In this document: in pieces, positions 37,225-50,609 of the stretch
Numbering within the stretch: the stretch's first letter is position 1
Layout of the letters: the number at the start of each line of letters is the position of its first letter
DNA from: Chamaelirium japonicum
Taxonomy: Eukaryota; Streptophyta; Magnoliopsida; Liliales; Melanthiaceae
Length of the DNA stretch: 64,000 nucleotides
Assembly (NCBI GenBank): GCA_947650365.1
Contig: OX393555.1
Location: forward strand, 81,287,995 to 81,351,994
Reading direction: 5' to 3'
The notes under the pieces: model-generated
Database searches by the model: none
What the model saw: the letters and a program-made list of their open reading frames with translations, nothing else
Told to the model about the DNA's origin: nothing
Translations under genes and position numbers: made by a program

Positions 37225-37345
37225 CATTAATTAGTAAACTTAATTATTAAATTTTTTAAATTATTTAATAAATAAATAATTAATTAATTTAATTAAAAAA
37301 ATTATAGTAACATTACTATGATAATCATAATAATGTTGAGATGAT
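37225..37345. repeat. Short AT-rich spacer with one palindrome arm
   Basis: X2 partner of 10,845-10,985. A/T words are followed by ACTATGATAATCATAATAA and GATGATACTATTGAGAAG. Confidence 0.75.
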
Positions 37346-37764
37346 ACTATTGAGAAGTGGAGTTTTAGAATTTAAATTCTCTCTTACTTTATACCTATAC
37401 TCGTGGCGATAATCAATTATATTTAATTAAATATTTATAAGCTAAGCTTTCTAATTAAGAGAATTGATTTAATAACTATTTAAATAAATGATTAATACGA
37501 CCCCTTTAGGGTGGGGCACATTAGATCGGATAGCTGTCCACCATCGGATCTCTCCTATAGATTAGGGTTTCCTATAGATTGTTTAGGCCCTAAGTAAGCT
37601 TACCCTATAAATAATATACGATCCCTTTAGGGTGGGGCACGTTTGATCGCTTTCTGTTTCTTCCATCTCACAACACATTATCAGTACGAACATGTCGAGC
37701 CTAATCGACCAGTCACAAGAAAACGGAGAGAGAAACGAAGACAGAAGAGAGAAAAGAAGATATA

Positions 37765-38215
37765 GTTCAAAAAATAATAATTTAAATAAATTACTATGTA
37801 ATTAAATAATTTTAAAAAATTTATGAAATTATAAAATATTGATTAAAATAAATAAAAAATTAATTATTTAATTAAGTAATAAAATAAAATAATAATTTAT
37901 TAACTATTTACTTATTTTTTAAATAATAAGGTAATTATTTGAATATATAAATATTAAAATATTTTTTTAAATAAATTAAATTTTTATTAAATAATCAAAT
38001 TAATATTACTTAAATAATAAAAAAATTATTTAAATAATTTAAATATTTAGTTATTTAGAAAATTAAATATTTATTTAATTATTTAATTATTTAATTTATT
38101 AAATTAATTAAATTAATTAAATAATAGGCAGTAAAGAAGGAAGATGAGGCACAACCGAATTTTTTCTTTAAAAAGATTTTATATTTTTCTTTAAAAAATT
38201 TAAAAATATTACAAC
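37765..38215. repeat. AT-rich spacer upstream of an LTR-like block
   Basis: X2 partner of 11,395-11,849. The island reads AGGCAGTAAAGAAGGAAG plus ATGAGGCACA at about 38,126-38,154, about 90 bp before the LTR start. Confidence 0.8.
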
Positions 38216-38383
38216 TGTTTTGAGATCGTTCGATCGGATGGCTGTCCACCGTCGGATCTCTCCCATGGATTAGGATTTCCTATAGATTGCTTAGGCTCTA
38301 AGTAAGCTTACCCTATAAATAATATATGACCCCTTTTGGGTAGAGCACGTTTGATAGCTTTCTCTTTCTCTCATCTCACAACA
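38216..38383 (+). mobile_element. Full-length LTR-like block, 168 bp, with primer-site motif
   Basis: Starts TGTTTTGAGATCG and ends ATCTCACAACA, with TATAAATA at 38,314-38,321 (99 bp in, as at 11,948). CGCTATCAGTATGA follows at 38,384-38,397. It is the X2 partner of 11,850-12,017; the identical length in two diverged copies supports the proposed ends. Confidence 0.8.
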
Positions 38384-39789
38384 CGCTATCAGTATGAACA
38401 TATTGAGCCCAACCAACAAGTCACAAGAAAACAGAGAGAAACGAAGACAGAAGAGAGAGAAGAAAAAAGAAAAGAACGGAGAGATAAATAAAGAGAAAAG
38501 AGAGAAGAAGTCCTACTCTAGTCCATTCACCACTGGCATAAGTATAAAGTAAGAAAGAATCTAAATTCCAAAACTCCACTTCTTAATATTTATATGACCC
38601 CTTTAGGGTGGGGTATGCTTGACGGCTTACTTTTTCTTCATCACAAAACACGTTATTATCACGAACATACCGAGCCCAACCGACCAGTCAGAAGAAAACA
38701 GAGAGAGAAAGGAAGACAAAGAGAAAGAAGAGATAGGGAAATAAATAAAGAAAGAAGATAGAAGAAGTCCTGCTCTAACCCATTGACCACGGGTATAGGT
38801 GTGAAGTAAGAAGAAATCTAATTAGCGTGGGGCACGTTTGATGACTCTCCCTTTCTCCCATCTCACAATATATTATCAGCACGAATATGTCGAGCCCAGC
38901 TGCCCAGTCATAAGAAAACAGAGAGAGAAACAAAGACAAAAGAGGGAGAAGAAGAAAGAAGAAAACAGAGAGATAAACGAATAGAGCAGAGAGAAGAAGT
39001 CCTGCTCCAGTCCATTCGCCATGGGTATAGGTATGAAATAAGAAGAAATCTAAATTCCAAAACTCTACTTCTCAATAATATAATTAAATCTCTCCGTTCT
39101 CTTCTCTCTTTTCCTATAGATTAGAGTTTTTTATAGATTGCTTAGGCCCTAAGTAAGCTTACCCTATAAATAAAATACGACCCTTTTAGGGTGGGGCCTA
39201 TTTGACGGCTCTTTCTTTCTCCCATCTAATAATATATTATCAGCACGAACATATCTAGCCCAACCGACCAGTTATAAGAAAATAAAGAAAGAAACAAAGA
39301 CAAAAGAAAAGAACAAAGAATTAATTATTTAAATAGTCTCTTCTTACACGGGTATAGGTGTGAAGTATGAAGGAATCTAAATTCCAAAACTCCATAAAAA
39401 AGAGAGAAGAAAAGTGAAGAGAACGAAGAGATAAATGAAGAGAGAAGAGAGAAGAAGTCCTACTCCAGTCTATTAGCCACGGGTATAGGTGTGAAGTAAG
39501 AAAGAATCTAAATTCTAAAACTCCAATTTCCAATATTTATACAACCCTTTTAGGGTGGGGTACGTTTGACGGCTCTCTTTTTCTCTCATCTCACAACACT
39601 TTATCAACACAAACATGTCGAGCCCCGCCGACCAGTCATAAGAAAACGGTGAGAGAAACGAAGACAAAAGAGAAAGAAGAAGAGAGAAGAGAACAAAGAT
39701 ATAAACAAAGAGAGAAGAGAGAAGAAGTCCTTCTCCAGTCTATTAGCCACGAGTATAGGTGTGAAGTAAGAAGGAATCTAAATTCTAAA

Positions 39790-40630
39790 ACTCTACTTCT
39801 GTCTTCGTTTCTTTCTCAATTTTCTTGCGACTGGTCGGCTGGGCTCGATATATTCGTGCGGATAATGTATTGTGAAATAGGAGAAAGAGAGAGTCGTCAA
39901 ATGTACCACACCCTAAAGAGGTCGTATATTATTTATAGGGTAAGCTTACTTAGGGCCTAAGCAATCTATAGTAAACCCTAATCCATGGGAGAAGAGACAA
40001 GAGAAAGGAGAGATTTAATTATATTATTAAGAAATAGAGTTTTAAAGTTTAGATTCCTTCTTACTTTATATATACACCCGTGGCCAATGGACTGCCTCAC
40101 AACTTCTTCTCTCTTCTCTCTTTGTTTATCTCTCTGTTCTTTTCTCTGTTCTTCTCTCTCTCTTGTCTTTGTTTCTCTCTCTGTTTTCTTGTGACTGGTC
40201 GGCTGGGCTCAATATGTTTGTACTGATAACGTGTTGTGAGATGGGAAAAAGAGAGAGACGTCAAACGTGCCCCACCCTAAAGATGTCATATAAATATTTA
40301 GAAGTGGTATTTTAGAATTTACATTTCTTCTTACTTCATACCTATACCCGTGGCCAATAGACTGAAGCAGAAATTCTTCTCTTTTCTTTCTTTGTTTATC
40401 TCCCTCTTCTCTTCTCTTTTCTTCTCTCTCTTCTGTCTTTGGTTCTCTCTCTATTTTCTTGTGACTGGTCGATTGGGCTCGATATGCTCGTGCTGATAAC
40501 ATGTTGTACGATGAGAGAAAGAGAGAGTCATCAAACATGCCCACCTTAAAGGGGTTGTATAGTATTTATAGGGTAAGATTACTTAGGACCTAAATAATCT
40601 ATCGAAAACCCTAATCCATGGGAGAAGAGA
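39790..40630. repeat. Inverted satellite units between X2 and the block Y run
   Basis: Several inverted A-B-C cycles in series, with inverted LTR pieces near 39,830-39,985, 40,195-40,285 and 40,465-40,625, each with TATTATTTATAGG or ATATAAATATT forms. No special junction identified. Confidence 0.7.
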
Positions 40631-41792
40631 GAAAAGAACGAAGAGATTTAATTATATTAATTAGAAGTGGAGTTTTAGAATTTAGATTTCTTCTTACTTC
40701 ACACCTATACCCATAGCGAATGGACTGGAGTGGGACTTCTTTTCTCTTCTCTCTTCGTTTATCTCCCCGTTCTCTTTTCTATTCTTCTCTCTTCTCACTA
40801 CACGTTATCAGCACAAACATGTCGAGCCCAGTTGACCAGTCACAAGAAATCGATGTAAGAAACAAAGACAGAAAATAAAGAATAAGAGAAAAGAGAACGG
40901 AGAGATAAATGAAGAGAAAAGAAGATAAATAAAATATTTTTCATACTCATAAATTTATATAAATTATTTAAATATTTAATTAATAATATTGAGATGATAC
41001 TAATTAAATATTTAAAGAAACAATATATTTTATAATATTTAGGAAAATATTAATTAAAATAAATAAAATAAATAAGCAATCTCTTATCTCATAACATGTT
41101 CTCAGTACGAACATATCGAGCTCAGTGAACCAGTCACAAGAAAACAGAGAGAGAAATGAAGACAGAAGAGAGAGAAGTAGAGAGAAGAGAATGGAGAGAT
41201 AAATAAAAAGAGAAGAGAGAAGAAGTCCTACTTTGGTCCATTCGCCACAGTTATAGGTGTAAAGTAAGAAGAAATCTAAATTCCACAACTCCACATCTCA
41301 ATAATATAATTAGATCTCTCTGTTATCTTCTCTCTTCTCCCATGTATTAGGGTTTCTTATACATTGCTTAGGCCTTAAGTAAGCTTACCCTATAAATAAT
41401 ATATGACCCCTTTAGGGTGGGGCACGTTTGACGGCTCTCTCTTTCCCCCATCTCCCAATATATTATCAACATAAACATGTCAAGCCCAGCCGACCAGTCA
41501 TAAGAAAATGGAGAGAAAAACGAAGACAGAAGAGAGAGCAGAAGAAAGAAGAGAACGAAGAGATAAACGAAGAGAGAAGAGAGAAAAATTCCTACTCCAA
41601 TCCATTGGCCACAGGTATATATATGAAATAAGAAGGAATCTAAATTCCAAAACTCCACAGAAGAGAGAGAATAAAAGAGAAAAAAATGGAAAGATAAATA
41701 AAGAGAAAAGAGAGAAAAAGTCCTACTCAAGTCCATTGGCTATGGGTATAGGTGTGAAAAAAGAAGGAATCTAAATTTCAAAACTCTACTTC

Positions 41793-42677
41793 TCAATAGT
41801 ATCATCTTAACGTTATTATGATTATCATAATAATGTTACAATAACTTTTTTAATTAAATTAATTATTTATTTAAATATTAAATAATTTAATAATTTAAAA
41901 ATTTTAATAAATAATTTTTTGGTAAAATAATTAATTTATTTACTTATTTAAATATTTAATTAAATTTAATATTTTATTTATTTATTTATTATTATATTAT
42001 TAAATAATTAAACAAGGTAACAATTTTATTCCTTAAATTATTAAATAAATAAATAATGATTAAATTATATATGTCATTAATTATTTTTTTATTAGCTATT
42101 TCATAAAATTTTATTTTATTTTTAAATAATTAAATAATTAGTTAATTATTAAAATATTTAAAAACTTATTTAGTGAAGAATTATATTAAATAGATTATTT
42201 ATTAAAACAAATAAATAATTTTATAGTTAAATAAATAATAATAAAGTAAATTTTTATGTAATTAAATAATTAAATAATTATTTTATTAAATTATGAAATA
42301 TTATTTAAAATTAAATAAAAAATAATTATTTAATTGAGTAATAAAATAAAAAAATAATTCAATAACTATTTACTAATTATTTAAATAATTAGTTATTTAT
42401 TTGAATATATAAATAATAATTTTTTTTAATTAAATAAATATTTTTTTAAATAAAAAAATAAACATTTATTTATTTTAATATTTAAATAATAAATAAAAAA
42501 TTTAAATAATTTAGTTATTTAATTATATATAATTAAATATTTATTTAATTATTTAATTTATTAAACTAATTAAATTAATTAAATAATAGGATTAATGAAG
42601 GAGGATGAGTCACACCCGAATTTTTTACTTTAAAAATAATTTATATTTTTCTTGATAAAAATTTAAGACATTACAAC
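41793..42677. repeat. Long AT-rich spacer
   Basis: Opens with CAATAGTATCATCTTAACG and closes with a weak island (AGGATTAATGAAGGAGG near 42,588), ATTTTTTAC and ATTACAAC, directly before an LTR-like start. Confidence 0.8.
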
Positions 42678-42902
42678 TGTTATGAGATCGTTCGATGGGA
42701 AGGCTATCTATCGTCGGATCTCTCCTATGGATTAGGGTTTCCCATAGTTGCTTAGGCCTTAAGTAAATTTATCCTATAAATAATATACGACCCCTTTCCC
42801 ATAGATTGCTTAGGCTCTAAGTAAGCTTACCCTATAAATAATATACGTCCCTTTTAGGGTAGGGCTCATTTGACGGCTCTCTCTTTCTCCCATCTCGTAA
42901 TA
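42678..42902 (+). mobile_element. LTR-like block with internal duplication (225 bp)
   Basis: Starts TGTTATGAGATCG and ends ATCTCGTAATA, with TATTATCAGTACGA as a mutated primer-site motif at 42,903-42,916. Two TATAAATA words lie about 57 bp apart, as in the 28,293 and 48,115 copies. Confidence 0.72.
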
Positions 42903-45900
42903 TATTATCAGTACGAACATGTCGAGCTCAACCGACCAGTCACAAGGAAACGGAGAAAGAAATAGAGATTGAAGAGAAAGAAGAGAAAAGAGAATGAAGA
43001 GATAAACGAAGAAAGAAGAGAGAAGAAGTCCTGCTCCAATCTTTTGGCCACGGGTATAGGTATGAAATAAGAAGGAATCTAAAGTCCAAAACTCCACATC
43101 TCTATAATATAATTAAATCTCTCCATTCTTTTCTTTCTCTCATCTCACAACACGTTATCAGCATGAAAATATCGAGCCTAATCAACCAGTCCCAAGAAAT
43201 CAGAGAGAGAAACGGAGATAGAAGAGAGAGAAGAAGAAAGAAGAGAATGGAGAGAAAAACAAAGAGAGAAGAAAGAAGAAGTTCTGCTCTAGTCCATTGG
43301 CCATAGATATATATGTGAAGTAAGAAGGAGTCTAAATTCTAAAACTTTACTTCTCAATAGTCTCATCTCAACGTTATTATGACTATTATAGTAATGTTAC
43401 TATAATTTTTTTAATTAAATTAATTATTTATTTAATTATTAAATAGGTATGAATTAAGAAGGAATCTAAATTCCAAAACTTTACTTCTCAATATTTATAC
43501 GACCCCTTTAGGGTGGGGCACGTTTAATGATCGCTCTTTATCCCATCTCACAATAAGTTATCAGCACGAATATGTCAAACCCTGCTAACTAGTCGCAAGA
43601 AAACGAAGAGAGAAATGAAGGCAGAAGAGAGAGAAGAAAAGAGAAAAGAACTAAGAGATAAGCAAAGATAGAAGGAGAAGAAGTCCTGCTCCAATCCATT
43701 GGCCACGGATATAGGTGTGAAATAAGAAGGAATTTAAATTCCAAAACTCTACAAAAGAGAGAAAAAAAGTGAAGATAACAGAAAGATAAATAAAGAGAGA
43801 ACAAATCCTGCTCCAGTCCATTATCCATGGGTATATGTGTGAAGTAAGAAGGAATCTAAATTCCAAAACTCCACTTCTGTCTTCGTTTATCTCTCCGTTC
43901 TCTTCTCTCTTCTTCTTTCTCTTCTGTGTAGTTTTGGAATTTAGATTCCTTCTTACTTCACACCTATACCTGGGGCAAATGGACTGGAGTAGGACTTCTA
44001 CTATCTTCTCTCTTCGTTTATCTCTTCGTTATCTTCTCTCTTCTTCTCTCTTCATTTCTCTCTTAATTAAATTATTATATTATTTAATTAAATTATTTAG
44101 GTAGAAGAGAGAAAAGAACAGAGAGTTAAACAAAGAGAGAAGGGGAGAAAAAGTCATGCTCTAGTCCATTGGCCATGGGTATCGGTGTGAAGTAAGAAAG
44201 AATCTAAATTCCAAAACTCCACAAATAAGAGAAAATAAGAGAGAAGAGAACAAAAAGAGAGAGAAGAATAGAGAAGAGAACATACAGATAAAACGAAAAG
44301 ATAAGAGGGAAAAAGTCCTACTCCAGTCTATTGGCCGTGGGTATAGGTGTAAAGTAAAAAGGAATCTAAATTCCAAAACTCCACAAAAGATAAAGAAGAT
44401 AAGGATATACTTCTATTTAATTATTAAAACTAGAGAGATTTATAATATTTTATTTAAGTTCCCTTTTCTCTTCTAACAACACATTATCAGCTTGAACATG
44501 TCGAGTCCAACCGACTAGTCACAAGAAAATATAGAGAGAAATAAAGACAAAAGAGAGAGAAAAAAAGAGAAAAGAATGGAGAGATAAACAAAGAGAGAAG
44601 AGATAAGAAGTCATAATCCAGTCCATTCGCCACGGGTATAGGTGTGAAGTAACAAGAAATCTAAATTCTAAAACTCCACTTCTTAATATTTATATAACCC
44701 CTTTAGGGTGCGGCACGTATGACGGTTCTCTCTTTCTCCCATCTCACAACACGATATTAGTACGAATATATCGTGCCCAGAAGACCAGTCAAAAGAAAAC
44801 GGAGAGAGAAACGAAGACAGAAGAGAGAGAAGAAGAAAGAAGAGGATGGAGAGATAAACGAAGAAAGAAGAAGTCCTGCCCAAGTCTATTGACCACTGTT
44901 ATAGGTGTGAATTAAGAAGGAATCTAAATTCAAAAACTCCACAGAAAAGAGAGAAGAAGAGAAAAGAGAACGGAGAGATAAATGAAATAAGAAGACAGAA
45001 GAAGTCCTGCTCCAAGTCATTGGCTATGGGTATAGGTGTGAAGTAAGAAGGAATCTAAATTCCAAAACTTCACTTTTGTCTTTGTTTCTTAATCCATTTT
45101 CTTACGACTGGTCAGTTGGGCTCAACATATTCGTGCTGATAACATGTTGTGAGATGAGAGAAAGGGAGAGCCATCAAACATGCCCCACCCTAAAGGGGTC
45201 ATAAATTATTTATTATTTATAGGGTAAGCATACTTTAGGCCTAAGCAATCTATGGTAAACCCTAATACGTGGGAGAAGAGAGAAGAGAATAACGAGAGTA
45301 AATTATATTATTGAGAAGTGGAGTTTTGGAATTTAGATTACTTCTTACTTCACACATAAACCCGTGGTTAATGGACTTGAGCAGGACTTCTTCTCTCTTC
45401 TGTCTTCGTTTATCTCTCCGTTCTCTTCTCTCTTCTGACTTTGTTTTCCTCTCTATTTTTTTATAACTAGTCAGCTGGGCTTATTATATTCCTGCTAATA
45501 ACGTATTGTGAGATGGGAGAATGAGAAAGCCATCATATGTGCCTTACCCTAAAGGGGTCGTATAAATATTAAGAAGTTGAGTTTTGAAATTTAGATTCCT
45601 TCTTACTTCACACCTATACCCGTGGCCAATGGCATGGAGCAGGACTTCTTCTCTCTTTATTTGTCCTTTCATTCTCTTCTCTCTTTTTCTCACTCTTCTG
45701 TCATTGTTTCTCTCTCTGTTTTCTCTTCTCTTTTTTTCTCTCTCTTCTGTCTTTATTTCTCTCTCTGTTTTCTTGTTACTAGTAGGCTAGGCTCGATATG
45801 CTTGTACTGATAATATGTTGTGAGGTGGAAGATAGAGAGATCCATCAAATATGCCCCTTCCTAAAGGTGTCATATAAATATTGAGAAGTAAAGTTTTGTA

Positions 45901-47212
45901 ATTTAGATTCCTTTTTACTTCACACCTATACCTGTGGCTAATGGACTGGAGCAGGACTTCTTCTCTTTTCATGCTGATAATGTAACTATAATTTTTTAAA
46001 TTAAATTAATTATTTAATTAAAACAAAGAGAGTTTTGGAATTTATTATGATAATCCTAATAAAATTAAGATGGTACTATTGAGAAGTGGTGTTTTGGAAT
46101 TTAGATTTCTTCTTACTTCACACCTATACCCATGGTGAATGGACTGGAGCAGGACTTCTTATCTTTTCTCTCTTTATTTATCTCTCTGTTTTATTCTCTT
46201 TTATTCTCTCTCTTTTGTCATTGTTTCTCTTTTCGTTTTCTTACAACTCCTCGGCTGGGCTCGACATATTCGTGTTAATAACGTATTGTGAGATGGGAGA
46301 AAGTAAGAGCCACCAAATATGCCCCACCCCAAAGGGGTCGTATATTATTTATAGGGTAAGCTTACTTAGGGCTAAGCAATCTATAGGAAAGCCTAATCCA
46401 TGGGAGAAGAGAGAAGAGAATGAAGAGATTTAATTATATTATTGAGAAGTAAAGTTTTGGAATTTAGATTCCTTCTTACTTTACACCTATACCCTTTGCG
46501 AATGAACTGGAGTAAGACTTCTCTCTTCTCTCAACATTTATCTTTCTTTTATTTTCTCTCTTCTCACAACACGTTATCAACATGAATATATCGAGCCTAG
46601 CAGACCAGTCATAAAAAAATGATACGAGAAACAAAGAAAAAAAAGAGAAAAAGAGAAGAGAACGGAGAGATAAATAAAGAAAAAGAAGAGAAATAAAATA
46701 TTTTTCATGCTCATAAATTTATATAAATTATATAATAATTATGTAATATTTTAATTTAATATTTAAATAATAACATTGAGATGATACTATTTAAATATTT
46801 AAAGAAATGATATACTTTAAAATATTTAAAGAAATATTAATTGAAATAAATAAAATAAATAAGTAATCTCCCATCTCACAATACATTATCAGTTCAAACA
46901 TATCGAGCCCAGCAGACCAGTCTCAAAAAAACATAAAAAGAAACAAAAACATAAGAGATTGAAGGAGTGAGAAGAGAACGGAGAGATAAACAAAGAGAGA
47001 AGAGAGAAAAAGTCCTACTCCAGTCCATTCGCCACGGGTATAGGTGTAAAGTAAGAAGGAATCTAAATTTCATAACTCCACGGAAGATAGAGAAAAAGAG
47101 AGAAGAGAACGGAGCGATAAATAAAGAGAGAATAAAGAAGAAGTCTTGCTCAAGACCATTAGCCAGGGGTATTGGTGTGAAGTAAGAAGGAATCTAAATT
47201 CCAAAACTCCAC

Positions 47213-48114
47213 TTCTCAGTAGTATCATATCAATGTTATTATGATTATCATAGTAATGTTACTAAATTTTTTTTAATTAAATTAATTATTTATTTAATTA
47301 TTAAATAATTTAATAATTTAAATAATTTTATATTTAATCTCTGAGTAAAAAATTTAATTTTTAACTTATTTATTTATTTAATTAATTTATTTATTAATAT
47401 ATTACTAAATAATTAAATTATGTAATGATTTAATTATTTAAATTATTAAATAAAGAAATATTGATTAAATAAAATAATTAATTAATTAATTTATTTAATA
47501 AGTTATTTTTAAAAATATTACTTTCTTTTTAAATAATAAAATAATTAGTTAATTATTTAAATATTTAAAAACTTATTTAGTGAATAAATATATTAAATAG
47601 AATATTTACTAAAAAAAATAATTTAATTAATAAATAATTTTATTATTAAATAAATAATAATAAAATAAATTATTATATCATTAGATAATAAAATATTTAA
47701 TATATTAAATTATGAAATATTAATTGAAATAAAAAAAAAAATTATTTAATTAAATTATAAAATTAAAAAATAATTAAATAATTATTTACTTATTATTTAA
47801 ATAATTAGTTAATTATTTGAATATATAAATAATAAAATATTTTTTAAAAAACATAATATTATTTGAAATAATTAAATAAATATTTTTTTATTTTAATATT
47901 TAAATAATAAATAAATTATTTAAATAATTTAGTTATTTAATTATATAGAAAATTAAATATTTATCTAATTATTTAATTTTTTTAATAGTTTAAATTATTA
48001 AACTAATTTAATTAATTAAATATTAGGAAGTAAAGAAGTAAGATCAAGTAACCCTAATTTTTTATCTTAAAAATAATTTATATTTTTCTTTAAAAAAATT
48101 TAAAACATTACAAC
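47213..48114. repeat. Long AT-rich spacer
   Basis: About 0.9 kb of A/T words, opening TCAGTAGTATCATATCAATG and closing with the island AGGAAGTAAAGAAGTAAG (about 48,027) and ATTACAAC before an LTR-like start. Confidence 0.8.
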
Positions 48115-48340
48115 TGTTATAAGATCGTTCGATGGGATGGATATCCACCGTCGGATCTTTCCCATGGATTATGGTTTCCCATATATTGTTTAGGCCCTAA
48201 GTAAGCTTACCCTATAAATAATATACGACCCTTTTCCTATAGATTGCTTAGGCCCTAAGTAAGTTTACCCTATAAATAATATACGACCCCTTTAGGGTGG
48301 GGCACGTTTGACGACTCTCTTTTTTTCCCATCTAACTATA
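48115..48340 (+). mobile_element. LTR-like block with internal duplication (226 bp)
   Basis: Starts TGTTATAAGATCG and ends ATCTAACTATA, followed by CGTTATCAACATGA at 48,341-48,354. It keeps two copies of the GCTTACCCTATAAATA part, about 58 bp apart. Confidence 0.75.
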
Positions 48341-49049
48341 CGTTATCAACATGAACATATAGAGCCTAGCCGATCAGTCACAAGAAAACAGAGAAAGAAA
48401 TAAAGACAGAAGAGAGAGAAGAAGAGAGAAGAGAATGAAGAGATAAACGAAGAGAGAAGAAAGAAGAAGTCCTACTCCAGTCCATTGCCACGGGTATTGG
48501 TGTGAAGTAAGAAGAAATCTAAATTCCGAAACTCCATTTCTCAATAATATAATTAAATCTCTCCATTCTCTTCTTTCTCCCACCTCACAACACGTTATCA
48601 GCATGAAAATATCGAGCCCAGCTGACAAGTCATAGTAAAACAGAGAGAGAAACAAAAATCGAAGAGAGAGAAGAAGAAAGAAGAGAAGAGAGAGATAAAC
48701 AAAGAGAGAAGAGAGAAGAAGTCATGCTCCAGTCCATTGGCCATGGGTATAGGTGTAAAGTAAGAAGGAATCTAAATTTCAAAACTCTACAGAAAAGAGA
48801 GGAGAAAAAAGAAGAGAACAGAGAGATAAATAAAGAGAGAAGAGAGAAGAAGTCCTGCTCCAGTCCATTGTCCATGGGTATAGGTGTGAAGTAAGAAGGA
48901 ATCTAAATTCAAAAACTCCACTTCTATCATCGTTTATCTCTCCGTTCTCTTCTCTTTTCTTCTCTCTCTTCTGTGTAATTTTAGAATTTTAATTTCTTCT
49001 TACATCATACCTATACCCATGGCGAATGGACTAGAGCAGGACTTCTTCT

Positions 49050-50255
49050 CTCTTCTCTCTTTATTTATCTCTCTGTTTTTTTCTCTCTTCTTCCCTCTTT
49101 TCTGTCTTAGTTTCTCTCTCAATTAAATATTTATATTATTTAATTAAATTATTTAGGTAGAAGTGAGAAGAGAACAGAGAGATAAACGAAGAGAGAAATG
49201 GAAAAGAAGTCTTGCTCCAGTCCATTGGCCACGGGTATAGGTCTGAAATAAGAAGGAATCTAAATTCCAAATCTCCACTTCTATCTTCGTTTATCTCTCC
49301 GTTTTCTTATCTATTCTTCTCTCTCTTTTGTGTAGTATTGGAATTTAGATTCCTTCTTACTTCACACCTATACCCATAGCGAATGGACTAGAGTAGGACT
49401 TCTTCTCTCTTCTCTCTTTATTTATCTCTCTGTTCTTTTTTCTTTTCTTCTCTCTCTTCTGTCTTAGTTTCTCTCTTAATTAAATAATTATATTATTTAA
49501 TTAAATTATTTAGGTAGAAGAGAGAAGAGAACGGAGAGATAAATGAAGTGAGAAGAGAGAAGAAGTTCTACTCCAGTCCATTGGCCATGGGTATAGGTGT
49601 AAAGTAAGATTGAATCTAAATTCCAAAACTCCATAGAAAAGAGGAGAGAACGGAGAGATAAATGAAGAGAAAAGAGAGAAGAAGTCGTGCTCCAGTCCAT
49701 TGGCCATGGGTATAGGTGTAAAGTAAAAAGGAATCTAAATTCGAAAACTCTATAAAAAAAAGAGGAGAAAAAAGAAGAAAATTAAAGGTAAACAAAGAGA
49801 GAGGAGAGAAGAAGTTCTTCTCTAGTCCATTGGCCATGGGTATAGGTGTAAAGTAAAAAGGAATCTAAATTCCAAAACTCCACAGAAAAGAGAGGAAAAA
49901 AGTGAGGAGAATGAAGAGATAAATAAAGAAAGAATGGAGAAGAAGTCTTGCTCCAGTCCATTTTCCATGGGTATAGGTGTGAGTAAGAATGAATCTAAAT
50001 TCCAAAACTTCACTTCTATCTTCGTTTATCTCTCCGTTCGCTTCTCTCTTCTTCTCTCTCTTCTGTATAGGTTTAGAATTTAGATTCCTTATGATTTCAC
50101 ACCTATAGCCATGGCGAATGGACTAGAGCAGGACTTCTTCTCTCTTCTCTCTTTATTTATCTCTCTGTTCTCTTCTTTTTTCTTCTCTCTCTTCTATCTT
50201 AGTTTCTCTCTTAATTAAATAATTATATTATTTAATTAAATTATTTAGGTAGAAG
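49050..50255. repeat. Locally triplicated pyrimidine/AT/purine junction
   Basis: Three copies (about 49,110-49,175, 49,470-49,530 and 50,205-50,265) pass from a CT tract ending in CTCTTAATT or CTCTCAATT, through TTATATTATTTAATTAAATT, into TTTAGGTAGAAG and a GA tract. Single copies lie near 29,460 and 44,070. Forward and inverted C modules alternate between them. Confidence 0.7.
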
Positions 50256-50609
50256 AGAGAAGAGAACGGAGAGATAAACGAAGAGAGAAAGAAAGAAGAA
50301 GTCTTGCTCTAATCCATTGGCCATGGGTATAGGTATAAAGTAAGAAATAATCTAAATTACAAAACTCCATAGAAGAGAGAGAGAAGAAGAAAGAAGAGAA
50401 CGGATAAGAGAGGAAAGAATCAAGATGAGAACATATAGATAAACAAAGAGAGAAGAGAGAAGAAGTCCTGCTATAGTCTATTGGCCACGGGTATAGGTAT
50501 GAATTAATAAGGAATCTAACTAACAAAACTTCACAGAAGAAAGAAAAGATAAGGACATTATTCTATTTAATTAATAAAACTAGAGAGATTTATATTATGT
50601 TATTTAGGT

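Larger units (their letters stand above)
30185..39790 (+). repeat. Higher-order block X, copy 2 (X2)
   Basis: Direct copy of X1 (2,175-13,400). Its left end matches at offset 28,007 and its right end at about 26,380. It lacks the 1.5 kb at 8,660-10,185, the break falling near 36,495 where GGATTAGGG joins TATCTCTTAAT. Homology stops at about 39,790, where X1 goes on to a forward linker while X2 turns into an inverted tract. Confidence 0.82.
40630..44450 (+). repeat. Higher-order block Y, copy 2 (lacks its start)
   Basis: Equivalent to about 26,420-29,850 of copy 1: a TAAGAAACAAAG-type variant (40,857), the AATAAATAAGCAATCT spacer (40,920-41,080), a long AT-rich spacer (41,793-42,677), a double-TATA LTR (42,678) and the AATTAAATTATTTAGG end pieces (44,078-44,100). 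The first ~2 kb of Y is missing. Confidence 0.75.

Noticed and set aside
38216-38383. A complete retrotransposon with two LTRs and target-site duplications
   Set aside because: I could not find two same-strand full blocks bounding a coherent internal region with matching short duplications. Adjacent full blocks at 2,869 and 3,583 are divergent.
38384-38397. A tRNA gene or tRNA fragment
   Set aside because: Only the 14 nt complementary to the anticodon arm are present, with no cloverleaf around them; it fits a primer-binding site.
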